Assembly: GCA_944386725.1 (NCBI GenBank)
Contig: CALXCE010000009.1
Location: 1-41,257, forward strand
Length of the DNA: 41,257 bases
From: an uncultured Clostridia bacterium
GTDB lineage: Bacteria > Bacillota > Clostridia > TANB77 > CAG-508
Direction of reading: 5' to 3'
Under the pieces are notes generated by a model. That model did not search any database, was not told the DNA's origin, and saw only the letters and a list, made by a program, of their open reading frames with translations. The translations under genes and the position numbers were made by a program. Shown in pieces: positions 19,001-28,200 of this stretch. Every line of letters begins with the position of its first letter. The first letter of the stretch is position 1.

Positions 19001-21777
19001 AAACAGTAACATCTAAGCTAGACTTATATACAGGAGATTCTGGAAATAACGGAAACGGAGAATACTTATTTGATAAAGTATTAATTAAAGATTTAGAAAA
19101 TTACTACATTGAATTTGAATATGATGGATTAACTTATACCAATGTTACACCATATATCAATGAATATAATGGTTCAAAAGCAGCAGAAAGTGACAGAACT
19201 ACTTTCAATGAAAAATTTAGTGTGGTAGAAGGTGAAACAAGTAATACTGGATATACAAGAGATGCAAATGGAAATGAAGCACATACATTAGAATATAAAA
19301 AAGATGGAAAAGTAGCAACACTAATTAGTGATGGAGATTATGAAATCATAACAGATAATGATGGTAATAATTTATACATACAACAAAATAGTATTGGAAA
19401 ATATATTATTACATCCAATACAGATGTAGCAAAATATAGTATAAAAGATAACTATGTAGAAGGACAAGACGAAATTAGATATATCAATTTAGGATTATAT
19501 GAAAGAGAACAACCAGATATCTACTTAGAGAAGGATTTATACAATGTAAAAGTAAGTGTCAATGGTTATGAACATATATATCAATATGCTTCAAGATTTA
19601 AAAATGCAGGAGTATATGAAGAAGGATTTAATGTAGGTGTTGAGTTTGGAACAACACTTCCAAGTGGAAAGACATCCTACTCAAGAGCTATTTACAAAGC
19701 AGACTACGAATATGAAAATGAAAATGATAAAAGCAAAGAACTAAAAGTGTATATAACTTATCAATTACTAATGGGAAATACTTCTAATAACCTAACTGCA
19801 CAAATTAATAGTATTGTAGACTATTATGATAGTAGATATACCATTGTAAACATAGGAACAGGCTTATCAGATGAAAATGGAACTGCTACAAATGGTGATA
19901 TTGCTCATTTAGATGAAAATGGAAAACTAGTAGGAAACATTTCAAATGAAACATATAATGACAATTACAATAAAGTAGTGATACAAAATAATACTACAAT
20001 AGAAGCACAAAAAGCAGAAAGCATCTATGTACAATTCGAATTAAGTAAAGATAATGTAAAGGATATCCTACATGATAAAGGTGTAGGAGAGGTAGCAGAT
20101 GAACTTTTAGAAAATGTAGCAGAAATTAATTCTTATTCAATTTATGATGGGGATAAGAAGATATATGCTGGTATAGATAAAGATTCTAATCCAGAAAACA
20201 GTGTACCAGGAACCACAGACGAATACGAAGATGATACTGCTGAGTGTCCAGCGTTACAACTAGAGGTAGCAGATGCAAGAGAGCTGACAGGTACGGTATT
20301 TGTTGATAGTACATCTAATGAATTAATGACAGGACAAATTCGTCAAGGAGATGGAATTTATGATGCTGAAGCAGAAAATGGAGTTAAAGATGTAACTGTA
20401 ACATTGCATGAGCTTAATAATTCTATAGATGATATGGTAGTTAAAACTGATGATAATGGAAACTTCTATATCTCAGGTTATATACCAGGAGACTATATAA
20501 TAACTTATACATGGGGAGATACAACTTATACGGTACAAGACTATAAAGGAACAGTATATGATGAATCAAGATATAACTCTAATCAAGCTAATAAGTTCTG
20601 GTATAAAGCAGAAAATTCAAGATATACAGATGCTATCGATAATTACATGACTCCCCAAGAAGCACCAAAAGGTTCAAGACTACAAATCGATGCAGAAATG
20701 AGCAATAGTACGGAGAGAACAAGAACCCAAATGGATTCTACCACACCTACTATGGGAATTAGTGTAGAATATGAAACTACAACCACAGCTTCCGAAGGAC
20801 AAAGATATACTTATAAAATTAGTAACATAGACTTTGGTATTGTAGAAAGAGCAAGACAAGTATTAGAGGTTTCAAAAGATGTTACAGGAGTCAAAATAAC
20901 ACTTGCTAATGGACAAGTAATAGTAGATGCCCAAATAGTTAATGGAGAGTTACAAGGATCTTCAATACAAGGAGTAACCTATGGACCTGCTGATAATATA
21001 ACCAAAGGATTTATAAGAACTGAAATGGATAATGAACTAATTCAAGGGGCAACCATTCAAATTGAATATACCGTTACTGTGGAAAACAAGAGTGAAAAAG
21101 ATTATGATTCTGAATCCTACTATAAATATGGAATAGAGACAGGGCATGTCATTACAATAAAACCAGCAGGAGTATATGATTATTTAGATAGTGAAATGGT
21201 ATTAGATGAAACACAAGACAATGGAAATTGGGAAATTATTTCTAAAGAAGACTATCAAACTACATATCCATCTGCTACTATAATAGAATCTTATTTTGAA
21301 GAAGGTAAGTCAGCCCAGGTTGGGGAAGACGGAACAGTAACAGATGTGTATACATGGAGTACATCTCAAACTGGATATCAACGTATATTTACTCAATGGG
21401 AAACAGAAATAACGGAAGAAAAAACTGTAAGAGATATCAAATTAGAAAATAAAACAATTTTGAAAAATGCAGACCTTGAAAATGAAATAGAACCAGGTAA
21501 AAATAATTCTGTAAAATTATACACATCAAAGGTATTAGCTAATACAGACGAAATTGACTTAAACAATGATTTAGAAGTAACAGAAATAAAACGTGTACAA
21601 CAGACAGGTAGAATAGTAGATGTTAGCAGTTCTTATCTATATGACCAAAGTGAAAGAGTTACTGTTACACCACCAACAGGAAATGACCAAAATTATTTAC
21701 CATATATTGTACTAGGAATCACATCATGTATTTTACTAGTAGCCGGTATTGTACTAATTAAAAGAAAAGCTATTTAG
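13045..21777 (+). CDS. Giant sortase-anchored surface protein 1, 2910 aa
   Basis: The product starts with a signal segment (residues about 15-36, cleavage likely after SFGA) and a long domain shared with giant protein 2. Then come DUF11-like repeats (about 613-760 and 876-1000), an Asp/Asn/Pro linker (about 1052-1082), an SdrD B-like domain (SISGVAWLDENEDG, about 1086-1212) and another DUF11-like repeat (about 1259-1352). In the middle lies a membrane segment (about 1380-1407), a basic stretch KKGKIKFGK, and a second hydrophobic segment resembling a signal peptide (about 1421-1440). The second half has Cna B-type domains (about 1666 and 1766 onward), further SdrD B-like domains (about 1916 and 2411 onward), and a C-terminal TPPTG motif (about 2875), membrane segment and KRK tail, fitting a sortase substrate of the (S/N/P)PxTG kind. 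Probable adhesin or stalk. AGGAGG lies 6 bases before ATG. No in-frame CGG was seen in 2910 codons. Confidence 0.85.
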   Translation: MKEQLIKAKSKTKMMAYLLLVLAIISGIVLGARVLPSISFGAENTQKLIVEAELEKYINYSISDQDKGTLVQYNVKEKVELGENYIPVKNSEVVLQLSQIDGKYPYAVTTITKSTEITNGKTTGMEENCQYDANTGTVILRANNQNERGELIYQDQPSQNAVDEYIILCYYDTYTQENLARDLAINITAKSTLSIDDGAIIDTNATFKTQVTENIGTLTSINYYTEDIYNGYIKSNQLNGTGYHTQYKETEQILVSKKEAQEKLEVLENNTFVNVSQNQVGEEITTDLGNNHNLVYKSTKITKENLVKTLGEDGILEILDANQNVIATINKDTAFDEDGTITINYENEPEAIILKTSKIQNEGILLVEHTKEIKNTITDITNTKIKTITQITGISEEVTKTEDGTEKTVETQKYVYNHENMIGFQEAKTNVSIRVNDTEWTNKQQNEVTFDISLNANTIKDNMFKNPSLRIELPSQVEKVILQNSGVFYANGLELQEPYLETNENGNIVIVANLVGAQTAYHENALELTTDVRITATIILKKDIETTQANANLVYTNQYTLDGSVETGSQALALQLESYQEEQVATMVEESVATYNLGNTTQSNVDALKLEVAPVKGDTNIANSDTVYEGEYIKYNVKVTNTSDETMNDVTIVGSVPEGTTYGELVADYYHYNGDYYYNFDTNVQSKEIEIGTLEAGESITKFYEVKVNDLVEGQDEKQIITNIKAYVGQVEAATYELTNTVKTANANLFISAKLDNGQNRWNYFVQLTGEQDKEVTVTIKFPKEFQFKWLNYNKVLQTMPIDNISMSEDNVVTATLKIDNENPYIFEGVMDSSEIDKNIEPSSRMLVTTATMTLDNQVYTANENRVLYEYNNASISMTSPNEGEEVEYGEEIEYDIIVKNTGGANSSSEDTKAISVQVTDFLPENLQPVSITYETWEQEKTVIDEENGIYTSEGEFKKQEITEDISNSREDEDGNKLPDVEITCTIPYQESITIKVKTIAGLVYEKTKVENSATLTSNETKVEGEETTTSSIIGVKTSNTMTHTILPYDYEEPSVDPDDPNNPDNPDNPDEPGNPDNPIDSNEKYSISGVAWLDENEDGQRQTGEKVLSGITAMVVDTKDATIVKDKVQTSSDGTYRFSDLDKGDYVVLFQYDTNTYRVTEYQKNGVASSSNSDAITKEVTLNGETMKVGIIEVSNLEASVSNMDIGLVENKICDFKLDKSITKVTVTTNSGTKQYSYNDEKLAKIEIRAKEIQGATVIIEYKIVVTNEGELPATVGKVIDYLPEGLTFSSELNKNWSAGSNGQLINTSVANQKIEAGESVELNLVATKTMTTNSTGTFTNAAEIGDITNSLGIADTDSIPGNKVQTEDDYSEAAVILSISTGLIVYVSIGILLAVLVGIAVFVGVKKGKIKFGKITKISMFVIMVISLVFLPYTDSLAIEGKYAPKYAYFEYTSGTVDGEEFECIEPTVGIPIGTKAYCMDVTVNLPNQDKTGPYTQYELSKEIFKEKSSTTITSSISSIKLSGNTDDNIDMKRIDSNNYLFGPFEIECNNNNGYSFVIKDKDGNEITDYSICNENGEAKTIKGNSTFYLKIPGSALSKGISSVQVSNRATITKETTKTVHVYAEYTPAQISGTQRVKCEWDKIDTIQLPEIVTATVTWDSINGALEIIKQDADNSNVKLEGVEITVACPDTGYSTTVTTDSNGRAYLENLPTKRKVNDKWEQLTYSIAEVKTPNYGYKPEASAKIKIGSGQVLTYHLENIKHTGNLLIEKKDKETGNPLEGMSFKIKDAEGKYIIAIDHNQEAQAKVTGTIHLGNLEYTTDENQGTEFITDSNGKIAIYNLLEGTYSVIETSVGDKYNGYEVDDDYITWEANGQQGEGRTATITVNRQKSTDTEPNSTSTNGVTVTINNQRKYIKLSGYVWVDMIDGKTSERTDLYKDPDSKSKTTGEDLPDTQDLLFNGITVRLKDKTTGQIVKDEDGNNMETVTSKLDLYTGDSGNNGNGEYLFDKVLIKDLENYYIEFEYDGLTYTNVTPYINEYNGSKAAESDRTTFNEKFSVVEGETSNTGYTRDANGNEAHTLEYKKDGKVATLISDGDYEIITDNDGNNLYIQQNSIGKYIITSNTDVAKYSIKDNYVEGQDEIRYINLGLYEREQPDIYLEKDLYNVKVSVNGYEHIYQYASRFKNAGVYEEGFNVGVEFGTTLPSGKTSYSRAIYKADYEYENENDKSKELKVYITYQLLMGNTSNNLTAQINSIVDYYDSRYTIVNIGTGLSDENGTATNGDIAHLDENGKLVGNISNETYNDNYNKVVIQNNTTIEAQKAESIYVQFELSKDNVKDILHDKGVGEVADELLENVAEINSYSIYDGDKKIYAGIDKDSNPENSVPGTTDEYEDDTAECPALQLEVADARELTGTVFVDSTSNELMTGQIRQGDGIYDAEAENGVKDVTVTLHELNNSIDDMVVKTDDNGNFYISGYIPGDYIITYTWGDTTYTVQDYKGTVYDESRYNSNQANKFWYKAENSRYTDAIDNYMTPQEAPKGSRLQIDAEMSNSTERTRTQMDSTTPTMGISVEYETTTTASEGQRYTYKISNIDFGIVERARQVLEVSKDVTGVKITLANGQVIVDAQIVNGELQGSSIQGVTYGPADNITKGFIRTEMDNELIQGATIQIEYTVTVENKSEKDYDSESYYKYGIETGHVITIKPAGVYDYLDSEMVLDETQDNGNWEIISKEDYQTTYPSATIIESYFEEGKSAQVGEDGTVTDVYTWSTSQTGYQRIFTQWETEITEEKTVRDIKLENKTILKNADLENEIEPGKNNSVKLYTSKVLANTDEIDLNNDLEVTEIKRVQQTGRIVDVSSSYLYDQSERVTVTPPTGNDQNYLPYIVLGITSCILLVAGIVLIKRKAI

Positions 21778-21813
21778 CTAGAAAATATCGTAAACCAATG
21801 GTTCTAAACTTAG

Positions 21814-21853
21814 ATAGAGAAAAACTTTTATAAAAAAGTTTTTCTCTATTTTT
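21814..21853 (+). terminator. Rho-independent terminator of giant surface protein gene 1
   Basis: A 16-base perfect stem (ATAGAGAAAAACTTTT / AAAAGTTTTTCTCTAT) with a short loop, followed by a run of T. Confidence 0.88.
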
Positions 21854-21984
21854 AGGTAAATTGGGGACGTTTCTTTTTGCTCCTTTTGGTGCAGTTGGGG
21901 ACACATCTTCATGTAAGTATATTTAACAAAGATGTGTCCCCAACTGCACCAAAAGGAGCAAAAAGAAACGTCCCCAATTCACCT
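21854..21984. repeat. GGGGAC-type palindromic element, about 131 bp
   Basis: Near-perfect inverted arms run from AGGTAAATTGGGGACG through TTGGGGACACATCTT, with the complementary AAGATGTGTCCCCAA through CGTCCCCAATTCACCT. The loop is about 22 bases. It starts directly after the terminator of the preceding gene. A 66-codon open frame across it is a by-product of the repeat. The outer arm is closely similar to that of the element at 33.7 kb. Confidence 0.85.
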
Positions 21985-22156
21985 AAAAAAGCTTACGCAT
22001 ATAAGACTTTCCTTTTTTTGTACCCTAAAAGACAGAAAACGTTGCAAAAGTGTCATAAAAATGTAATGAAAGTTTAATAAATAAGTGTTCAAATCTTGAC
22101 AATAAGTTTCCGTAATGCAAGCAGAAAGGATATGTTATCTTCCTAAACGAAGCCTA

Positions 22157-22185
22157 TTGCTTTATAAATCACAAAAGTGTAACAT
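22157..22185 (+). promoter_or_regulatory. Weak promoter candidate of giant surface protein gene 2
   Basis: TTGCTT, 17 bases and TAACAT before AGGAGG. The upstream stretch 21990-22150 contains a TTCCGTAA motif also found before the first giant gene; no other structure was recognised. Confidence 0.3.
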
Positions 22186-22220
22186 TTATTATGAGGGAGA
22201 ATGTTTTTAGGAGGATTTAT

Positions 22221-25200
22221 ATGAAAACAAAATGTATAGCCAGAATTAAAAGTTTTAAGTTTATGCTTTTAGGAATTGTATTTTTAACAAGCATAATTTT
22301 GGCAAAGACATTTATGTCAATTAGTTTTGGAGCAGATGACACAATGATACTTATAGAAACAAGCTTAGAAAAATATATCAATTATAGTATATCTGACCAA
22401 GACAGAGGAACGTTGGTACAATATAATGTAAAAACGAGAATTGACAAAGGAGATAATGAAGAGTATGTGCCTTTAAAATCAACTGTATTGGCTATCAATC
22501 TAAATCAAATTGATGGCAAATATCCTTATGCTGTAAAAGTAATCACTAAGAGTACAGAGTTAACCAATGCTAAAACAAAAAATTTTGAGGAAAACTATGA
22601 ATATGATTCTAATACTGGAACCATAACCATACAAGCAAGTAATCAAAATGAAAAAGGAGAACTAATAAGTACTACACAACCAAGTGATAAGGCAAGAGAT
22701 GAATATATAATAATTGTTTATTATGACACCTATACAGAGCAACCAGAGGAAAGGGAGTTAGCTATTAAAGTACAATCCACTGTTACTTTATCTGTCAATG
22801 ATAGACAAATTAGCCAAGAGAATGAATTTAAGGGAGTCGTGCAAGATAATATTGGAGAGTTAACATCTGTTACAAATGAAGCGGATGAAATATATAATGG
22901 GTATATTAAATCAAATATGATTAATGGAACAAATTATGATACAGAATACAGAGAAAACGTAAACATAACAGTAAGTAAAAAAGAGGCACAACAAAAGATA
23001 GAATTTAAAGAGAATAATTTTTTTGAAAGTGTATATCAAAATCCAAACGGAGAAGAAATAACACAAGAATTTGCAAGTAACGGTAATTTAGTGTATAAGA
23101 GTACAAAAATAAAACAAGAAGATATAAAAAGACTTTTAGGAGAACATGGAACAATTCAAATTTTAGATGTGAATGAAAATTTACTTGCAACGATTGATGA
23201 AAACACACAATTTGCAGAAGATGGAAGCATAGTTATTAACTATGAAGGTGAACCGGAAGCTATTATCATTAAAACAAGTAATATAGAAACCGAAGGAATA
23301 TTATCCATAGAAAATACAAAAGCAATAAAAAGTACTATGCAAAACATAGATTATACAAAAATAAAAACGACTATGGAAATAATAGGAATAAAAGAAAAAG
23401 TTATAACAGATGCTGAAAAAGAGATTACAGAAGAAGAGATCGTGTTTACGAATGATTATGAAAATACATTTGATATCAAAGAATCCAATAATCATGTTAA
23501 CATAGATGTAAGCAATACACAATGGACCAATGAATATCAAAATGAAGTTATATTTAATGTATATATCAGTAGCAATTCAGCTAAAGATAATATGTTAAAA
23601 GACCCAACTATAAAAATTGAACTTCCAAGCGAAGTAGAAAAGGTTATATTAGGAGAAAGTTCATTTGTTTATGCAAATGGATTAGAATTACAAGAACCCT
23701 ATTTAGAGACAAGTGAAAATGGAAATATAGTAATTGCGGCCAGTTTAATTGGTACACAAACTGAATATTATGAAAATACATTAGGACTAGTAACAAATGT
23801 AAATATATCTGCAACCATTATTTTAAAGAAAGATATTGAAAATACAGTAGGAAATGTGAATTTGATTTATACCAATCAATATACTATAAATGAAAAAGCT
23901 GAGATAGAAAATAGAAGTAGAGAGATAAAAATTGCAAGTTATAAAGAAGAAAACATGGTAGAAGATAATTCATCAATTAACATATATGCTAATACCTCTT
24001 TACTTGGTTCTACAGTAGAGAATGTAGAAGGTTTAACAGTAGAAGTAATTCCTGTAAGAGGAGATATAGTTTTAAAAGACGGTGATACAGTTTATGAAGG
24101 TGAATTTATTAAATATAATATTAAAGTAACCAATACATCAGATGAAAAAATTGATAATATAAAAGTAGTGGGAACTGTACCAGAAGGTACAATTTATGGA
24201 GAATTAGAAGCAGAATATGATATTGCCTTTGGAAAGTATGAATATCATTACGATGACACGATTAAAGAGAAAACAATAGAAATTGGATCATTAGAACCAG
24301 GAAAGAGTAGTACGCAATTTTATGAAATAAAAGCAAAAGATTTAACAGTTGGAGAAGAAAGTAAGAATATTACAGCTATTATAAAAACTTATGTAGAAAA
24401 TACTGAAGTTGCAAATTATGAAATAAACAATGTAATAAATCCAGCAGAAGTGCAAATGTTTTTAGCTTCAAGAAAAAATGTAACAGAAGGAATGAGGACA
24501 TACGCTCTTAGTGTGAGTAGTAATATAGAGGGAGAGGCAGAATTAAAAATACAATTACCAAAGGAATTTATGCTAAGAGGAATAACTAATGCTGATGGCT
24601 ATGAAAATGGAGAGAATTATGAAGTTTATGATACTGAAGTATCAGATGATAATGTTTTAACTACAAAAATAAATTTAACAACAGAAGGAAAAGAATATAT
24701 AATTATTGGAGATATAGATAGTTTAAAATCGGATAATCAAACAGAAGAATCTAAATTATACTTAAGCGCTGTTGCTAAAGTCTCTGTGAATAATACAGTA
24801 TATGTGTCTAATGAAAACAGAATAGAGTACAGACATGAAAATGTATTAATTTCTATGACATCTGATAATGAGGGTGAAGAAGTTAAATATGAAGATGAGA
24901 TAGAATATAAAATAGAAATAAAAAATATAGGAGAGAAAGATAGTTATAGTGAATATGAGAATGTAACTACAGTAAATTTAAAAGATTATTTGCCAGAAAA
25001 TGTAGAACCTGTTAGTGTTACGTATCAAAATTGGGAAATAGGATCAATTACTCAAAATGAGGAGACAGGAGAGTATATAATAAATGAAGGATACAAAAAA
25101 GTTGAAAAAACAGAAGAAATAAATGGAAGGTCAACTGATGAAGAAGGAAATAGATTACCTGATATAGATATAGACTTATTTATACCTTTTTATGAAACTT

Positions 25201-28200
25201 CAACCATAACAATAAAGTGCAAAGCTGGACTGGTAGAAGAAAAAACTAAAATTGAAAATAATGCTACCGTATCAGGAGATTACATTTTTTCTAAAACGTC
25301 GAATACAATTACACATACGATTCTTCCATATGATTATGAAGAACCAAGTGATGATCCCAATAATCCAATGAATCCAGATGATCCGATTACTCCAAATAAT
25401 CCAGAAGACAACAATGATAAATACAGTATATCAGGAATAGCTTGGTTAGATAAAAACGAAGATGGAGCAAGACAAACAAGTGAACAATTATTAAACGGAA
25501 TTACAGTGATGCTAGTGGATAGTAATAATTCAAGTGCAATAAAGGAAAAAACAGCTACAGATTCTAATGGTGTTTATAGTTTTTCCGGATTAGACGAAGG
25601 GAATTATATTGTAGTTTTCAATTATGATACGGATATCTATTCCGTAACAGAATATCAAAAGAGTGGAGTATCAAGTATCTTAAATTCAGATGCTATTAGT
25701 AAAGAGATTACCTTAATGGGAGTTGAAACTAAAGTAGGATTAACGGATACAATCTCTTTAAATGCATCAGTTTCTAATGTAGATATAGGATTAATAGAAA
25801 ATAAAATTTGTGATTTGAAATTAGATAAGTATATTTCTAAAGTACAGGTAAAAACCACAAGTGGAATTAAAGAATATACATATGATAATAGCCAGCTTGC
25901 AAAAGTTGAAATAAAATCTAAAGAAATTCAGGGTGCTATTGTTGTGGTTACCTATAAAATAGTGGTAACTAATGAAGGAGAATTGCCAGCATATGCTACA
26001 AAGATAGTAGATTATATACCTAATGGTCTAGATTTTTCTTCAGACTTAAATAAAAGTTGGACAGCTACAAAAAGTGGAGAACTTACTAATATAAGTATTG
26101 CAAATCAAAGTATTGGGTCTGGTGAAAGTGTAGAATTAACACTCGTACTTACGAAATCAATGACATCAAATTCAACAGGAACTTTTACAAACATCGCTGA
26201 AATAGGAGAAATGACAAATTCTTTAGGAACAAGAGATACGGATTCAACACCAGGTAATGAAGTATCAACAGAAGATGATTATTCGAAAGCAGATTTAATT
26301 ATTTCTGTAAGCACGGGTGCAGTGGTATATATATCCATTATATTAGGAGTTCTATTAATAATTGCCATTGTTGTTTATTTGAATGTAAAATTTGGAATAA
26401 AAAAAATAACTAAAATTTCTCTATTTGTAACAGTACTGATACCACTTGTATTTTTACAAAATGAAACAGTATTTGGAGCAACAACATATAGCTCTTGGAG
26501 TAATCTGCCTAATAGTGTTGTCTGGAATGAAAACGGAGTTCATAATGTAAATGGAAATGGATATTCAGCATTTAAAGCTAGTGGATACAATATTACTGGA
26601 TATTGTGCTATGGAGACATTTATGAGCTCTTCAGGAGATGGAAAGAGTAGACATTTAGATGGGGATGGAAGATATAATGCGGTGAAATTGGATTCAGAAA
26701 CTATAAATAGTACACTCCTAACTTTTGACAAAGTAAACAAAGATGAGGATGTTAGTGTTGTTCAAGACGGAAACAAACTTAAGATAGGACCATTTCAAAT
26801 TAAAGGAAATCCAACAAGTTATAAATATGTTATAACAGGTCAAAATAAAACATATAATAATCCTGAAGTTTCTGACAAAACAACTCAGAATGGAGTAACA
26901 ACATTTTATTTAAAAATAGATTATACAGAAGACAACATAAAATATATACAAATAACAGGTTATAGAACGGTAGAAATAGGCAGTAAAGATTATTATGCAG
27001 CTTATGCGTATTATATACCATATTCTGATGCAGGAACAGGTACTACAACTTGGACATGTAAAAAGGGTCATACACACACAGATTGGCCGATTACAGCATA
27101 TTATCATAACTATCCTATACAAGATGTAATGACATATAATAAATATATGTGGACAGAGGATAATACAAAAACTGAGAATAAAGATAAAACTTTGACTTGG
27201 ACAATTAAATATGGAGATTTAGAAATAACAAAACAAGATGCAGATGATTCAAATGTTAAACTTAAAGATGTTGAAATCAGAGTACAATGTAATGCTGTAA
27301 ATTATGACGAAACCTTTAAAACAGATGAAAATGGAAAAATATCTATAAAAAACTTAAAACAAGGAACTTATACAATAACAGAAATATCAAATCATTATTA
27401 TGGATATAATGTTTTGGCAACAGGTAGTATAAAAGTAAAAGGTGGTATGACAAATACATACGCATTAAAAAATACAAAACAAACAGGAAATCTTAAAATC
27501 GAAAAACAAGATGCAGACTCGGGAGAATATTTAAAAGGTGTAAGTTTTAAGATAAAAAAGAAAGACGAGAACAAATATATACAAGTTAATGTAAACAATC
27601 AATGGCAAACAAATTGTACCGGAATAGTACATTTAGACGATATGCGACTTGTAGATCAAGAGGATAGTGCAACAACATTTATAACAGATGATAATGGAAT
27701 CATAGAAATACGAAATATTTTAAAAGGTACATATGAAGTGGAAGAAATTTCTGTAGGAGAAAACTTTGGATATGAAGTAGATGATAATTATATTACATGG
27801 AGCTATACTTCTGTTGCAAATGATAATAATACAGGAAGTGGAAACGGAAGCATTGCAACAGTAACTGTAAATAGAAGATCATCTGTTAATACAAAAAATC
27901 CCCCAGATTATGAAAATAGAAATGAAATCTTAACATTTAAAAATAAGAGAAAATATATAAAATTAAGTGGATATGCATGGGAAGATATTATAGACCCTAC
28001 AAAAGCACAAGATAGAGATGATATTTATGATCCATCTATTAGTAAAGATAAGAGACTAAACAATGTAAAAGTAACACTATACAAAGCAGATGGAACCATA
28101 TTAGCAGAAACCACAACTCAAACGATAACAAACTCAAAAGGAGAAACAGAAGATGGAGCATATTTATTTGAAAAAATCCAAATAAATGATTTAGACAGAG

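Noticed and set aside
21877..22077. 66-codon open reading frame
   Set aside because: It lies across the palindromic element at 21854-21984, and its protein only reflects the repeat sequence.
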